A stretch of DNA of 64,000 nt from an uncultured Candidatus Saccharibacteria bacterium (GCA_937889535.1 CALBZW010000008.1:1-64000), one strand, 5' to 3'. Positions 1 through 8,194 are shown, numbered from the stretch's first letter. Numbers and translations are program-made. The notes: generated by a model not told the origin, from the sequence alone.

Positions 1-18
1 ATATTCTGAAAAAGAAAA

Positions 19-40
19 GGGGACCGGTATACCGGTCCCC
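19..40 (-). terminator. Rho-independent terminator
   Basis: A perfect 10-bp palindrome (GGGGACCGGT, 2-nt loop) is followed on the minus strand by TTTTCTTTTT. It lies just past the stop codon of the minus-strand gene at 73-819 and probably ends that transcript. Confidence 0.85.
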
Positions 41-72
41 TCCTAATATTAGGAGCATTTTCCATGACTTTT

Positions 73-819
73 CTATGAATTTTCTTTGGTCAGACCCACA
101 GCCGCGAACAGAACTTCCTGATCTTCAGGTGATAAGCTACAAGAGATAAGATTCTGCTGATCCTGGTCGAGCTTGTTCCAAATGAGCAGGGCTACATTCG
201 GATTCTTTTTACAGTGATCATTGTCGCAGTTATCACAGTTCCCTTTTGAGCACTTGTCAGTTTCTGCTGTTTGCGTCTCTGTGTTGGCCGGGGTGGCTTT
301 ATTGCCGCAATCGTTATTGCAACCTTCGCAGTTGTTGCAGTTTCCGCCGCAATGCTTAGCGCAACCGCCGGTGAGATGAACTATGCCTGATGCGACAGCA
401 TGCGGAGTTGTTCCCTCGAGGTTAGCAGTGTGCTGTTCGAGCAGGGCGTCTGTAAGTAATTCGGTCATCTCATAGAGTCCAAATTCGCCATAAGTGAACA
501 TAGCAGAGGCGCCGTCTTCGTCATACAGGGTAACCCCCAAGTCATCGAATTTTGCATCCCAGTTGAGGGCTGCGATTGACGACATCAGACGCATGAACTC
601 CGGTTCCCACTTCTGACGCCGTTTGCCGGCGAGCTCGTTGAGATGAGTTTCCAGACTGGTAATACTGTCGTCCTCGTAGTCATATAAATTACTGGATTTG
701 ATCTTCCCTTTCGCGTCATAAGCGATGAGATTGATACGGTCTTCCAGCAACAGGCTGAGATCCAGTATGCCGGCTACTTCAACTAACTCTCTGAGTTTCA
801 AAAATGTCTGATTATTCAT
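73..819 (-). CDS. Hypothetical protein with Cys-rich insert
   Basis: A 248-residue protein I do not recognise. Residues 1-135 are acidic and look globular. Residues about 150-210 form a low-complexity insert rich in Cys, Asn and Gly with CGGNC, NCEGC and NCDNC clusters, which could bind metal ions or form disulfides. The last 40 residues are globular again. There is no signal peptide or membrane segment. The start is supported by GGATGGAG 7 nt upstream, a real Shine-Dalgarno site, whereas many genes here are leaderless. It is monocistronic, with its own terminator at 19-40. The minus-strand gene at 15824-16483 has a similar look (acidic, unknown, SD-led), but I see no clear homology. Confidence 0.7.
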   Translation of the reverse strand: MNNQTFLKLRELVEVAGILDLSLLLEDRINLIAYDAKGKIKSSNLYDYEDDSITSLETHLNELAGKRRQKWEPEFMRLMSSIAALNWDAKFDDLGVTLYDEDGASAMFTYGEFGLYEMTELLTDALLEQHTANLEGTTPHAVASGIVHLTGGCAKHCGGNCNNCEGCNNDCGNKATPANTETQTAETDKCSKGNCDNCDNDHCKKNPNVALLIWNKLDQDQQNLISCSLSPEDQEVLFAAVGLTKENS

Positions 820-1097
820 AGTTTTTCTCCATCCGTTTAAAGTCCGTCGACTGTAGAGTATGGCTACATTGGTAGCATTGGGGTCGCCGGGGTGGTAACG
901 CTCAATGCTACTAACGTAGTTCCCTGTTAGTTTCGGGTCTTCAACGTAGGAGTGGTAGTCATGGTAAAGTTGCGATGGTGCAGTAGGACTGTACCATACT
1001 TCTATTGTAGCACAGAATTGCTAAAATGTCAAGAGTGGAGTGGTAGTTCCCCGTTGAGAGTGAAGACGATTACTGCGTTAGACAACTCCCGGTACCA
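820..1097. other. Non-coding stretch with possible cassette remnant
   Basis: No convincing gene. Bases 850-930 translate on the plus strand to a short run resembling fused pieces of the FISUMP cassettes (YGYIGSIG, then TLNATNVVP), so this may be a decayed copy fused by deletion. Weak evidence. Confidence 0.3.
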
Positions 1098-1330
1098 CCG
1101 GCGCCACCACCATAGTACAGTTACCATTGGCTTTTGTCCGTAGTGGGTGGGTCAGTTCTAGCATGGAGTTTTCCGGTAGTGCGCGAGATGTCGGTGGCTA
1201 TAGTTTTGTATGGTCACGTACATCTTTATCGCTTACTAATGCCTATCCCCTAGGCACTGATTCTACAGATGTTAATCCATCGGGTAACTGGCGTCGTTAC
1301 TATGGGTTCTCCCTGCGCTGCCGATTCCCT
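1098..1330 (+). pseudogene. FISUMP C-terminal cassette 1 (class I ends)
   Basis: Starts with the class I flank GGCGCCACCACC...CATTGG, read in frame as GATTIVQLP, followed by LAFVRSGW, a variable core with VWSRT, TNAY and VNPS, and GFSLRC. The frame stays open to 1387. No promoter or SD site precedes it, so I read it as a silent gene fragment rather than an expressed gene. It is the only class I copy on the plus strand. The sequence after LRC (RFPALL) is unlike the other copies. Confidence 0.75.
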
Positions 1331-1587
1331 GCCCTGTTGTGTTCGGCGACTGAAAGTTCTTGTGTTTTGGGCGATGGAGGGGTATAATGGTGGTAACGAA
1401 TTTGGGCAAGTGGGCGCAGTTCGGGGTGATTCTGTTAAGGTGTTTTGTTTCCGTAGGGTCGCAAAATTTGGGATAGACAATAGCACAATGCTTATGCTTG
1501 TTTGTCAAGTGTTTTCACGCACAAGCATAACTACTGTGTTGTATTTTGGTGCTTTGGATTATTTATATTAAATAGGGGTGGATGCTC

Positions 1588-1734
1588 ACAAGCCAGACTA
1601 AAATAGGGAATTTGGGGAATGACAAGCCAGGCTGAAAGAGATGGAATTGCCATGTTGTTGCGATGTTGATTGTGGTGAAAAAGATAGAAAAACATAAGCA
1701 AATTATGACATAATATGAGCTACAAGCCAGGCTG
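1588..1734 (+). repeat. Three dispersed ACAAGCCAG repeats
   Basis: ACAAGCCAG followed by A/G-CT occurs at 1588, 1622 and 1722 in an otherwise gene-free stretch (1331-1800). Function unknown. The rest of that stretch is AT-rich, and I see no ORF with codon use like the neighbouring genes. Confidence 0.5.
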
Positions 1735-1760
1735 GAGGAAGTGGATTGTGACTTGAAAAA

Positions 1761-1780
1761 TCCGGAGTTTTAGCTCCGGA
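1761..1780 (-). terminator. Rho-independent terminator
   Basis: TCCGGAG and CTCCGGA pair with a 6-nt loop and are followed on the minus strand by TTTTTC. It lies 20 nt past the stop of the FemAB-like gene. Confidence 0.8.
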
Positions 1781-1800
1781 TGACTGGCAGGGAATGATAA

Positions 1801-2781
1801 TTAATGGAGGAGTTTGCGTTTTAGGCGGTTAGCTTGACGGATGATTTGGTAAAAATGGTATTTGATAGGGGAGAGGGGGAGATCCCAGGTGCCACCGTAA
1901 TTGACTTGGTGGCCGCCGAAGGATTTTTTGAACTTTGTGAAGCCGTACCAGGGGTGTTTGGGGTCTTCGGAGGTTGTGATGCCCCAGAAATCGAAGGTGG
2001 AAGCGCCATGATCTTTGGCGTCGAGAATCATTTGGATAAGGATGACGATGCCGGCGTTGATTTTGCGATATTCATTGCTGGTGGCGGCATGAGCGTAAAA
2101 ACGAGTAGTGGCATCGTCGTAGACGAGGGAAGCGGCGAGGGGGATTTTGGCAGGGGCTTCAGTGTCGGATATTTCGGAGTCTGTAGGGTTTTCTGGGGTG
2201 AATTCAGCGATATAGAGGGTGGCGAAGCCGGATGTCAACTGGTTTTTGAGGTGGGATTCGGTTTGGGGTTGGAAATTGTCTTTTTCGCCGACGGCTTGGA
2301 GCAGGGAAGTGAGGATGGAAATTTCTTCTGGGTCTTTCGTCTGGCGGATTTGGAGGCCTTTTTTGGCGCTACTACGCCAATATTGGACGCTGGAGGCTCG
2401 CATCTGTTTCAGAATATCTTCGCGAGGCTGAGTAAGGTCAATTACCCAAGTATGAGCGGGATCGAGGTCGTGGGATTTATAGAGGTGGAGGGATTTGGCG
2501 GTAGAGGCAGAGAGGGGGAAGGTGGGTTCGATGCGGACGAAAAAAGCGTTTTGTTCGTGGGCGAGGGTGGAAAGGGAATCAAGAGCGATTTTAAGGGTGT
2601 TTTCTGGATTTTTGGCAGTTTTAAAGGTTGGTCCGTAGGGGCAATAGAGGTAGTTACCGAGGGGGGTGGAGTGGAGGATGGCAAGGGCAGAGAAGTCTTT
2701 TTCTTCGAGGCGGAAGGTTTGGTGGCCTTCGAGTTGTTCGTATTTTTCCCATGCAGGGGATTGAAGAAAGTGTTGGTTCAT
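1801..2781 (-). CDS. FemAB/FemX-family peptidyltransferase
   Basis: A 326-residue member of the FemAB family (GNAT-like fold), which uses aminoacyl-tRNA to add amino acids to the peptidoglycan stem peptide at the cytoplasmic face of the membrane. The C-terminal half carries the family hallmark at about 265-295: FDFWGI, then HPWYGFTKFKKSFGG. SSVQYWRSSAKKG at about 130 matches the family's R-x3-K-rich motif. Length is slightly below the usual 330-420. The start has little SD sequence, and the minus strand reads TATAAT about 10 nt upstream, suggesting a leaderless mRNA. It is monocistronic with a terminator at 1761-1780. The exact amino acid transferred cannot be told. Confidence 0.9.
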   Translation of the reverse strand: MNQHFLQSPAWEKYEQLEGHQTFRLEEKDFSALAILHSTPLGNYLYCPYGPTFKTAKNPENTLKIALDSLSTLAHEQNAFFVRIEPTFPLSASTAKSLHLYKSHDLDPAHTWVIDLTQPREDILKQMRASSVQYWRSSAKKGLQIRQTKDPEEISILTSLLQAVGEKDNFQPQTESHLKNQLTSGFATLYIAEFTPENPTDSEISDTEAPAKIPLAASLVYDDATTRFYAHAATSNEYRKINAGIVILIQMILDAKDHGASTFDFWGITTSEDPKHPWYGFTKFKKSFGGHQVNYGGTWDLPLSPIKYHFYQIIRQANRLKRKLLH

Positions 2782-2821
2782 GAGGATATTATAGCATGAG
2801 AAGAGGAGACGGGAGGATGTA

Positions 2822-2983
2822 AGATATATGTAGTGCTTCTGGAATGGGACGTTTCACGCCAGGATTTAAGTTGAAGTTTTTGACGTAAAAGTTCCGGGGA
2901 CGTAACCCCGCTGACTTTTACTAAAACTCCAACTTAAATCTTGGGTTTATCGTCTTTATATTCCAAAAGCACTACATATATCT
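2822..2983. repeat. Long palindromic element A
   Basis: A 162-bp imperfect palindrome. Outer arms: AGATATATGTAGTGCTT against its complement at 2967-2983. Inner arms: ATTTAAGTTG paired with CAACTTAAAT. Apical stem GGGG/CCCC sits inside the conserved frame AGTTCC...GTAA...GCTGACT. The 3' half overlaps the end of the reading frame of cassette 2. One of five such elements in the window. Confidence 0.9.
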
Positions 2984-3009
2984 CAGTATTCCTGTCTCTT
3001 TTCACGTCT

Positions 3010-3232
3010 GGGTAGAGGCAGCAGAGGGGGCAACCAGCAAAACGCATGTTGGTACTTGATGGGTCGACATCCGTAGTATTAAGATTTAGACCATAAGCAT
3101 TGATTGTGGCTTTTGATGTACATGACCAATAGTAGCTACCTAGTCCAAGGCTGCCAGTATAGCCATTATCAAGATAAGTACCGCCGCTACGGACAAAAGC
3201 CAATGGTAACTGTACTATGGTGGTGGCGCCGG
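3010..3232 (-). pseudogene. FISUMP C-terminal cassette 2 (class I ends)
   Basis: Class I flank at 3204-3232, then LAFVRSGG, YYWSCT, INAY, TTDVDPS. The end reads GCPLCC instead of GFPLRC, so both the conserved Phe and Arg are Cys here. The frame runs on into palindrome A and stops at 2934. No promoter is visible. Confidence 0.75.
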
Positions 3233-3270
3233 TGGGAGGGTGGAGTTCGTGGGTGAAATGTAGTTTTAAT

Positions 3271-3310
3271 TGAACTTGTGCTTGTTAAAATCTTTTGATT
3301 TGTGGTAGGG
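3271..3310 (+). promoter_or_regulatory. Shared cassette-associated promoter-like motif, copy 1
   Basis: TTGAACTTGTGCTTGTTAAA, then about 15 AT-rich bases and TGGTAGGG ending just before the start of the MazF-like gene. Seven copies exist in the window (also near 10621, 14566, 19854, 27147, 38384, 46239), with GCTTGTTAAAA and TATGCTAG most constant. The spacing to the start codons and to the 5' arms of the small-ORF elements fits a -10 box of TATGCT/TGGTAG form. Promoter function is inferred. Confidence 0.55.
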
Positions 3311-3317
3311 TGAGGAA

Positions 3318-3716
3318 ATGATGGAAGAAAAACGTTTTGATGAATGGAATGAAGTGAAGAAAAATACTCACCGTCTGCGTAGGATACCTGCGATTAAGGA
3401 GGGTGAGATTTGGTGGTGCGCGATTGGTGAAAATGTTGGGGTGGAAATCAATGGAAAGAGTGAAGTATTTTCGTGGCCAGTATTGGTGTTGAAGAAGTTG
3501 AGTCGTTTTGGGTTTATGGGGATTCCACTGACTTCACAAATGCACGAAGGTGACTGGTATGTCCCGTTTGTGTTTCAGGGTAAGACTTCTGTTGCCGTAT
3601 TGTCTCAGGCGCGTACTTTTAGCGTCTTGCGTTTGTATCGTAGAATGGGTACATTACCGGAGAGCGACCTTGATGCAGTAGCGATTGGTTTTGATAGATT
3701 ATATGGTATACATTAA
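3318..3716 (+). CDS. MazF/PemK-family endoribonuclease toxin
   Basis: 132 residues, of which about 27-132 match the MazF/PemK family: GEIWWC at the start of the SH3-like barrel, RPV/WPVLVLKK, GIPLTSQ, VLSQARTFSVLRL and a C-terminal FDRLYGI. Family members cut mRNA (or tRNA) at short motifs. No partner antitoxin gene of MazE type lies next to it, so it is either an orphan or its antitoxin is elsewhere or very small. The gene sits directly between the class I end of cassette 2 and tsaD and is led by the shared promoter-like motif, leaving almost no 5' UTR. The start may be either of two adjacent ATGs (3318 or 3321). Confidence 0.85.
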   Translation: MMEEKRFDEWNEVKKNTHRLRRIPAIKEGEIWWCAIGENVGVEINGKSEVFSWPVLVLKKLSRFGFMGIPLTSQMHEGDWYVPFVFQGKTSVAVLSQARTFSVLRLYRRMGTLPESDLDAVAIGFDRLYGIH

Positions 3717-3854
3717 AAATTTCCTCCCAACCTTGCGACTGGGAGTGTTGCGGGTATCCCCGAATATGTTTTTATTGTAGCAAGGATTGGAGAAAAAGTC
3801 AAGAGATGAGATATGGAGCTTGGCGGGGTGGGGGAAATATGGTATAATAGAGGA

Positions 3855-5072
3855 ATGAGGATTTTGGCGATTGAGAGTTCTTGTGATGAAACGGCAGCGG
3901 CGGTCGTAGAAGATGGTACGCGGATTTTGAGTAATGTGGTGGTGTCGCAGATTGACATTTTTGCGGAATATGGTGGGGTAATACCAGAAGTGGCGGCGCG
4001 GTCGCATTTGGAGGCGATTTTGCCGGTTGTACATAAGGCTTTGGATGATGCTGGATTGACTAAGGGTGATATTGATGCTATAGCAGTGACACATACGCCG
4101 GGGCTGTTGGGCTCGTTGCTGATAGGGACGTTGACGGCGAGGATGTTGGCGATTTTGTGGGGGAAGCCGTTGTATGCGGTGCATCACCTGAAATCACATA
4201 TTTATGCGAACTGGCTGGAGGACTCCACATCGCCGGAGATTTCTTCGTCAACAGATGCGTTGCTCGCTCGCGGTATGCTAAATACCGCTCGTTCCGCTAC
4301 TCCTGTTTCCTTGAACTCTCTCGACGCTGAGGTGTCCTGGCTGGAAAGATCGCGACAAAAGCCGGAATTCCCGCTAGTGGCGTTGGTGGTTTCAGGTGGG
4401 CATACGCAGCTGATTTATATGCGAGATCATAATCAGTTTGAGATTATTGGGACGACGCGAGATGATGCCGTGGGGGAGTGTTTTGATAAGGTGGCGAAGA
4501 TTTTGGGACTACCCTATCCCGGTGGACCGAGCATTGACAAGGCTGCACTTGAGGGGGGTGCGGAAAAATATAAGTTGCCACATCCGAAAGTCGAGGGGTT
4601 GGATTTTTCGTTTTCTGGACTAAAAACAGCGGTGCTGAGAGCAGTGCAGGTGGAATTAGGAGTGCCGATTAGTACGCCGTCGTACGAGCTTGCAGGGATG
4701 CTAACAGAGCAGCAGCGGGCGGATTTTGCGGCGTCTTTCCAGAAGACGGCGTGTGAGATTTTGCTAGAAAAACTGGAAATTGCGCTGGAACGCCATCCAG
4801 AGGCGCGGAGCGTGGTTGTAGCTGGAGGGGTGAGTGCGAGTGCGGTGCTCAAGCAAAAGGTCTTAGAAGCGCTGTTAGGGGTGTCTGAATCGAAAAATGA
4901 GTTTGTGAGCGGTGCGCGCGAAGGGGAATTGCGAGTGTTTTTTCCAGAGAGGCGATTTGCGGGGGATAATGCGGCAATGGTGGGGGCGGCGGCGTATTTT
5001 GAGATACAGGCGGGGGTGGAGCCGACGGATCCGTATGAGCTGAGTATTGCCCCAAGAAGTGTGATTGGCTAG
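3855..5072 (+). CDS. tsaD: tRNA N6-adenosine threonylcarbamoyltransferase TsaD
   Basis: Transfers threonylcarbamoyl from TC-AMP to A37 of ANN-decoding tRNAs. MRILAIESSCDETAAA opens the ASKHA fold, HHLKSH is the HxxxH metal site, and SGGHTQL, DDAVGECFDK and GGVSASAVLK are conserved. At 405 residues it is about 60-70 longer than usual. One insert follows HIYANWLED (residues about 125-170) and contains a small hairpin sequence (GCGGTAT...ATACCGC, 4271-4289); a shorter insert precedes RRFAGDNAAM. I chose ATG 3855 over an in-frame upstream codon because TATAAT at 3843-3848 would place transcription at the ATG (leaderless). Confidence 0.96.
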   Translation: MRILAIESSCDETAAAVVEDGTRILSNVVVSQIDIFAEYGGVIPEVAARSHLEAILPVVHKALDDAGLTKGDIDAIAVTHTPGLLGSLLIGTLTARMLAILWGKPLYAVHHLKSHIYANWLEDSTSPEISSSTDALLARGMLNTARSATPVSLNSLDAEVSWLERSRQKPEFPLVALVVSGGHTQLIYMRDHNQFEIIGTTRDDAVGECFDKVAKILGLPYPGGPSIDKAALEGGAEKYKLPHPKVEGLDFSFSGLKTAVLRAVQVELGVPISTPSYELAGMLTEQQRADFAASFQKTACEILLEKLEIALERHPEARSVVVAGGVSASAVLKQKVLEALLGVSESKNEFVSGAREGELRVFFPERRFAGDNAAMVGAAAYFEIQAGVEPTDPYELSIAPRSVIG

Positions 5073-5093
5073 TTATCTGGGCGAAATTAGGGG

Positions 5094-5121
5094 TTGACAG
5101 GGAGATAGTTTTCTGTATAAT
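5094..5121 (+). promoter_or_regulatory. Strong sigma-70-type promoter of long RNA
   Basis: TTGACA at 5094-5099, 16-bp spacer, TATAAT at 5116-5121. A perfect consensus pair, and one of the best promoters in the window, yet no protein gene follows on this strand. Confidence 0.85.
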
Positions 5122-5127
5122 AAGAGT

Positions 5128-5746
5128 TACGTTCGCTTAGGGAGTTGCAATGGTATCGTTCAGCTTGAAGGCTTGAGCTGGTGTCGAGCGATGTATGACG
5201 TTTTACCTAAGAAGGGCGCAAGTTCTTTGGAAAGGAGGATGAATCACTTGAAGATCAGAGGTCCGACTTCTGCGATGAGCAGGAAATGAAGATCGGCGAT
5301 GTGGCGCTTTGAGGCCGCAAAGACGGCGGCGTCAGTTATGTAACATTTTGTTTAAGAAACGAAGCATTGTACCGTCAGTGTATAGTTTGAGCCAGGATTG
5401 TGCTGGCGGTGAGACTTTATGGTGAGCGAGGAACGTTCGGCGCGTGGACTGATTGTTGCTGCAGTTTTCGCGTGTGCGTGAAGCTACTGTGTTGCAGGAG
5501 AAGATGTGGCGTCTTAGGACGCCAATGTAGAGACAAAAGGTTTTGTGGAGCAGTTTTCGATATGTGAAAACTGCTCCGGATGTAAGGACGAGATTGATAG
5601 ACGTATTGGGCAGAGCGTCCGCGGCTGTTTGATGGCGCTTTGCCAACCTGACCAATGTATTGCACTGCATTAAGAATAAGAAGAGATTCATCAGTTTTAC
5701 CCTCGGGTTTGTGACTTGTATTAGTCATTAAAGCCCGAGGGCTTTT
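5128..5746 (+). ncRNA. ~620-nt structured non-coding RNA, family unknown
   Basis: Between a consensus promoter and a terminator lies about 620 nt without a credible ORF but with strong hairpins: TGGCGTC-TTAG-GACGCCA (5507-5524), GAGCAGTTTTC paired with GAAAACTGCTC (about 5549-5574), CAGCT...AGCTG near 5160, and CTTAGG/CCTAAG pairing across the 5' domain. I looked for RNase P, tmRNA and SRP signatures and found none convincing; a short CGAGGAACGTTCGG is only vaguely like the RNase P CR-I box. A 16-codon ORF (5239-5289) with AGGAGG too close to its ATG is unlikely to be the product. A large ornate RNA class is possible. Confidence 0.6.
5700..5746 (+). terminator. Terminator of the long RNA
   Basis: CCCTCGGG (5700-5707) pairs with CCCGAGGG (5734-5741), with extra pairing GTGACT/AGTCAT inside, followed by CTTTT. 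On the other strand it could also slow transcription leaving the pta gene. Confidence 0.75.
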
Positions 5747-5755
5747 CATTGTTTG

Positions 5756-6595
5756 TTATTTGATGAGTTTGGCGAGGACTTCGATAGTCCAGATGACGTC
5801 GGCGACGGTGCTGCCGCGAGAGAGGTCGGAGATGGCACGGTCAAACCCCTGAAGGATAGGTCCAGCGACGGTAAAGCCGGCGAGTTGCTCAAAGACTTTG
5901 TAAATGAGGTTGCCAGAATTGAGATCAGGGGCGATGAGGACGTTAGCCTTACCGGCGACTTGGTCGGCTTTGGGGTTGGCGTTCTCAGGGTGGCTTTTGT
6001 CGAGACCAATACGAGGATTGACGGCGGCGTCGAGCTGCATTTCTCCGGCGATAAAGATATCGCGTTCGGCGAAGCTTGTAAGAGTTTCTTGGATAATGTC
6101 GATAGTAGTATCTTTGCCGCCGCTGCCAATGGTAGAGAAAGAGAGCATGGCGATGCGCGGTCTATCGGGGAGGAGTTTTTTAGCGGAAGTGTGGGTTTGT
6201 TCGACGATTTCTCGGAGCTGATCGACGGTAGGGTGCTTGCAGGCGGCCATGTCGGAGAGAAGGTAGAATTCGGAGTCGCGACGCATGACAACGAGGCCGG
6301 AGAAAGTTTTATAAGGTTGCTTCGTCTCGGGGTTGGTCGCCATCTGGAAATGGTCGCGGCAGGTAAGGATGACGTCGCGGGTACTGTGCTCGATGCCAGC
6401 GATCATGGTATCGGCGGTGCCATCTCGGACCATTTGGCAGGCGGTAGCGAGGTCGGGCGCGGGAATAGCCTTGATCTCGGTCCAGGAAGTGGAAAGATGT
6501 TGGAGCGGCTGGTTAGCGCGGCGGAGCTGGTCGTGAGTAGAAATCGCTTCTTGGATAATGGGGTTGTCGAATTCGGGGAAGACGATTTTTAACAT
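5756..6595 (-). CDS. pta: Phosphate acetyltransferase (Pta)
   Basis: 279 residues covering the PTA/PTB catalytic fold: acetyl-CoA + phosphate to acetyl phosphate, the first step of the Pta-AckA ATP-yielding route. Recognisable stretches are the N-terminal PEFDNPIIQEA, MVRDGTADTMIAG, SFSTIGSG, GEMQLDAAVNP and GPILQGFDRAISDLSRGSTVADV near the C-terminus. It is shorter than the usual ~325 residues, and the loss is spread over the N-terminal part. No ackA lies next to it. It ends against the terminator shared with the long RNA. Confidence 0.9.
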   Translation of the reverse strand: MLKIVFPEFDNPIIQEAISTHDQLRRANQPLQHLSTSWTEIKAIPAPDLATACQMVRDGTADTMIAGIEHSTRDVILTCRDHFQMATNPETKQPYKTFSGLVVMRRDSEFYLLSDMAACKHPTVDQLREIVEQTHTSAKKLLPDRPRIAMLSFSTIGSGGKDTTIDIIQETLTSFAERDIFIAGEMQLDAAVNPRIGLDKSHPENANPKADQVAGKANVLIAPDLNSGNLIYKVFEQLAGFTVAGPILQGFDRAISDLSRGSTVADVIWTIEVLAKLIK

Positions 6596-6635
6596 AAGTA
6601 CTTTTCATTATAACATAGATAAGAGGGGCGGGTAG

Positions 6636-6703
6636 GGTTAAAAAAGTGGTAGTGAAGAGGTTAAAAAAGTGGTAGTGAAGAGGTTAAAAAAGTGGTAGTG
6701 AAG
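6636..6703 (+). repeat. 23-bp tandem repeat, three units
   Basis: Units start at 6636, 6659 and 6682, each GGTTAAAAAAGTGGTAGTGA + AGA, the last one base short. They end 14 bp before the -10 box (TATAAT 6718-6723) of the ATPase gene, so copy number could change -35 spacing or an operator. Confidence 0.85.
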
Positions 6704-6729
6704 GTGGAAAAGTATGATATAATCATGGT

Positions 6730-8007
6730 ATGAGTTTGCGAAAAAGTAAATATACAGATCGATTGAGCGATGAGCAGGTGCGTGAGTACTTGAGGATTTT
6801 TGGAGCGATTAGTATTGAAGGACCGAAATGGTGCGGAAAAACTTGGACGGCTTTGAATTTTGCAAATAGTGTAGTGTATCTGGATAACGAAACAGAGAGA
6901 CAACGGGCGGAATTGGATCTGAATTTAGTGTTAGACAAGGAGAAGCCGGAATTAATTGATGAATGGAACTTAGTTCCGGAAGTTTGGGATGCGGTGCGGC
7001 ATAGGTGTGATTTGACCGAGAAGAAAGGGAATTATATTCTCACTTGTTCGACGCGGCTGGCAGATGAGGAGCAGAAAGCCAAGATACATCATTCGGGTGC
7101 AGGACGGATTGGAACGGTGCGCATGCGGACGATGAGTTCATTCGAGACGGGATTGTCGAATGGGGCAGCATCGATTACAAAAATGTACAAGGGGGAATTA
7201 AAGAATAGTTTGCAGGAATCGGTAGCCCTGGAAAGGATTGCCGAAGCGATTGTACGAGGTGGTTGGCCGTCAAATCAGAAGACAGCAAAAAGGTATGCAG
7301 GGGTGATTCCGAAAGACTACATAGAAGCGATTGTAGAGTGGGATATTCATGCCGATAAAAGACGGAATAGTGACAAGATGATGGCGCTACTCCGAAGTTT
7401 AGCAAGAAATGAATCGTCGCTCACGGCGACGAAGACCTTATTGAAGGATATTGACGAGAATGTAAGCGGAGAAGCGGTGATTGAAAGTCGGAAGACACTA
7501 GATGATTATTTGGATGTACTGAGGCGACTATATATTATAGATGACCAACCGGCGTATAATGGGAATTATCGTTCAAAAGAACGGGTGGGGAAAGCGGCAA
7601 AACGACATTTGGCGGATCCATCTTTGGCGGCGGCGTTACTTGGAGTGACGATTGAGGGGTTGTTCCAAGATTTACGGACTTTTGGATTGCTATTCGAGGC
7701 ATTAGTTGAGCGGGATTTGAGGGTGTACATGGATGTGCTCGGGGGAAAGGTGCGGCATTTTCGGGATAATGTGACGGGGTTAGAGACAGATGCGATTTTG
7801 GAGTTTGGGAACGGTGATTATGCGGCGATGGAGATAAAATTGGGAGCGGATCAGGTGGATGCGGCGAAGGCAAATCTTGTACGACTAGCGAATAATATGG
7901 TAAAGCCACCAGTATTTATGTGTGTTGTGGTGGGGAAGATGGATATGATAGCACGAGATCCGGAGACGGGGATTTATATTGTGCCGGCGATGAGCTTGGG
8001 GGTGTAA
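6730..8007 (+). CDS. AAA_14 / DUF4143 ATPase
   Basis: 425 residues. GPKWCGKT (about 32-39) is the Walker A motif, followed by VYLDNETE and LIDEWN (Walker B-like), the AAA_14 arrangement. The C-terminal part (about 225-425) fits DUF4143, ending with a PD-(D/E)XK-like LEFGNGDYAAMEIKLG. Such proteins are widespread in host-associated bacteria, and their function is unclear; a role in nucleic-acid or toxin-antitoxin biology is often guessed. TATAAT at 6718-6723 is 6 nt from the ATG, so the mRNA is probably leaderless. It sits downstream of a 23-bp tandem repeat. Confidence 0.9.
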   Translation: MSLRKSKYTDRLSDEQVREYLRIFGAISIEGPKWCGKTWTALNFANSVVYLDNETERQRAELDLNLVLDKEKPELIDEWNLVPEVWDAVRHRCDLTEKKGNYILTCSTRLADEEQKAKIHHSGAGRIGTVRMRTMSSFETGLSNGAASITKMYKGELKNSLQESVALERIAEAIVRGGWPSNQKTAKRYAGVIPKDYIEAIVEWDIHADKRRNSDKMMALLRSLARNESSLTATKTLLKDIDENVSGEAVIESRKTLDDYLDVLRRLYIIDDQPAYNGNYRSKERVGKAAKRHLADPSLAAALLGVTIEGLFQDLRTFGLLFEALVERDLRVYMDVLGGKVRHFRDNVTGLETDAILEFGNGDYAAMEIKLGADQVDAAKANLVRLANNMVKPPVFMCVVVGKMDMIARDPETGIYIVPAMSLGV

Positions 8008-8033
8008 AATACTTGAGTTTTGTGAAACTGTGA

Positions 8034-8039
8034 TATAAT
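8034..8039 (+). promoter_or_regulatory. -10 box of 6S-like RNA
   Basis: TATAAT 5-10 nt before the 5' arm of the RNA. A weak -35 (TTGAGT) lies 15 bp upstream. Confidence 0.6.
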
Positions 8040-8043
8040 TAAA

Positions 8044-8194
8044 GTGCATCACTTTTATTATAAATACAGCTGCTGGTTTTTTGGACGGCTCATGCTTTGT
8101 TAGATGTGAGGGCGCCGAGAGTACCCTTGTAGGCTAGCAAAGTAAAACTTAGGTAGCTGTAATAAGAGTGATGCACCTCGCGGTGCCCTTTTTT
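8044..8194 (+). ncRNA. 6S-RNA-like regulatory RNA
   Basis: About 150 nt whose ends pair: GTGCATCACTTTTATTA...ACAGCT (8044-8071) with AGCTGTAATAAGAGTGATGCAC-like sequence (8155-8176). An internal stem CTTTGTTAG/CTAGCAAAG and an apical GGG/CCC stem enclose a large unpaired middle. This rod with a central bubble is the 6S RNA layout, which mimics an open promoter and binds RNA polymerase. A terminator hairpin (GCACC-TCGC-GGTGC, 8173-8186) with TTTTTT ends it. Family membership is inferred from shape only; another small RNA class is possible. Confidence 0.5.

Noticed and set aside
1834..2799. Long plus-strand ORF of 321 codons opposite the FemAB-like gene
   Set aside because: Low-complexity Gly/Glu/Phe translation, no motif; it is the mirror of a real gene with clear family motifs on the minus strand.
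5128..5746. tmRNA or RNase P RNA identity for the long RNA
   Set aside because: No tag reading frame, no tRNA-like ends, and only a loose match to one RNase P box without its partner box.
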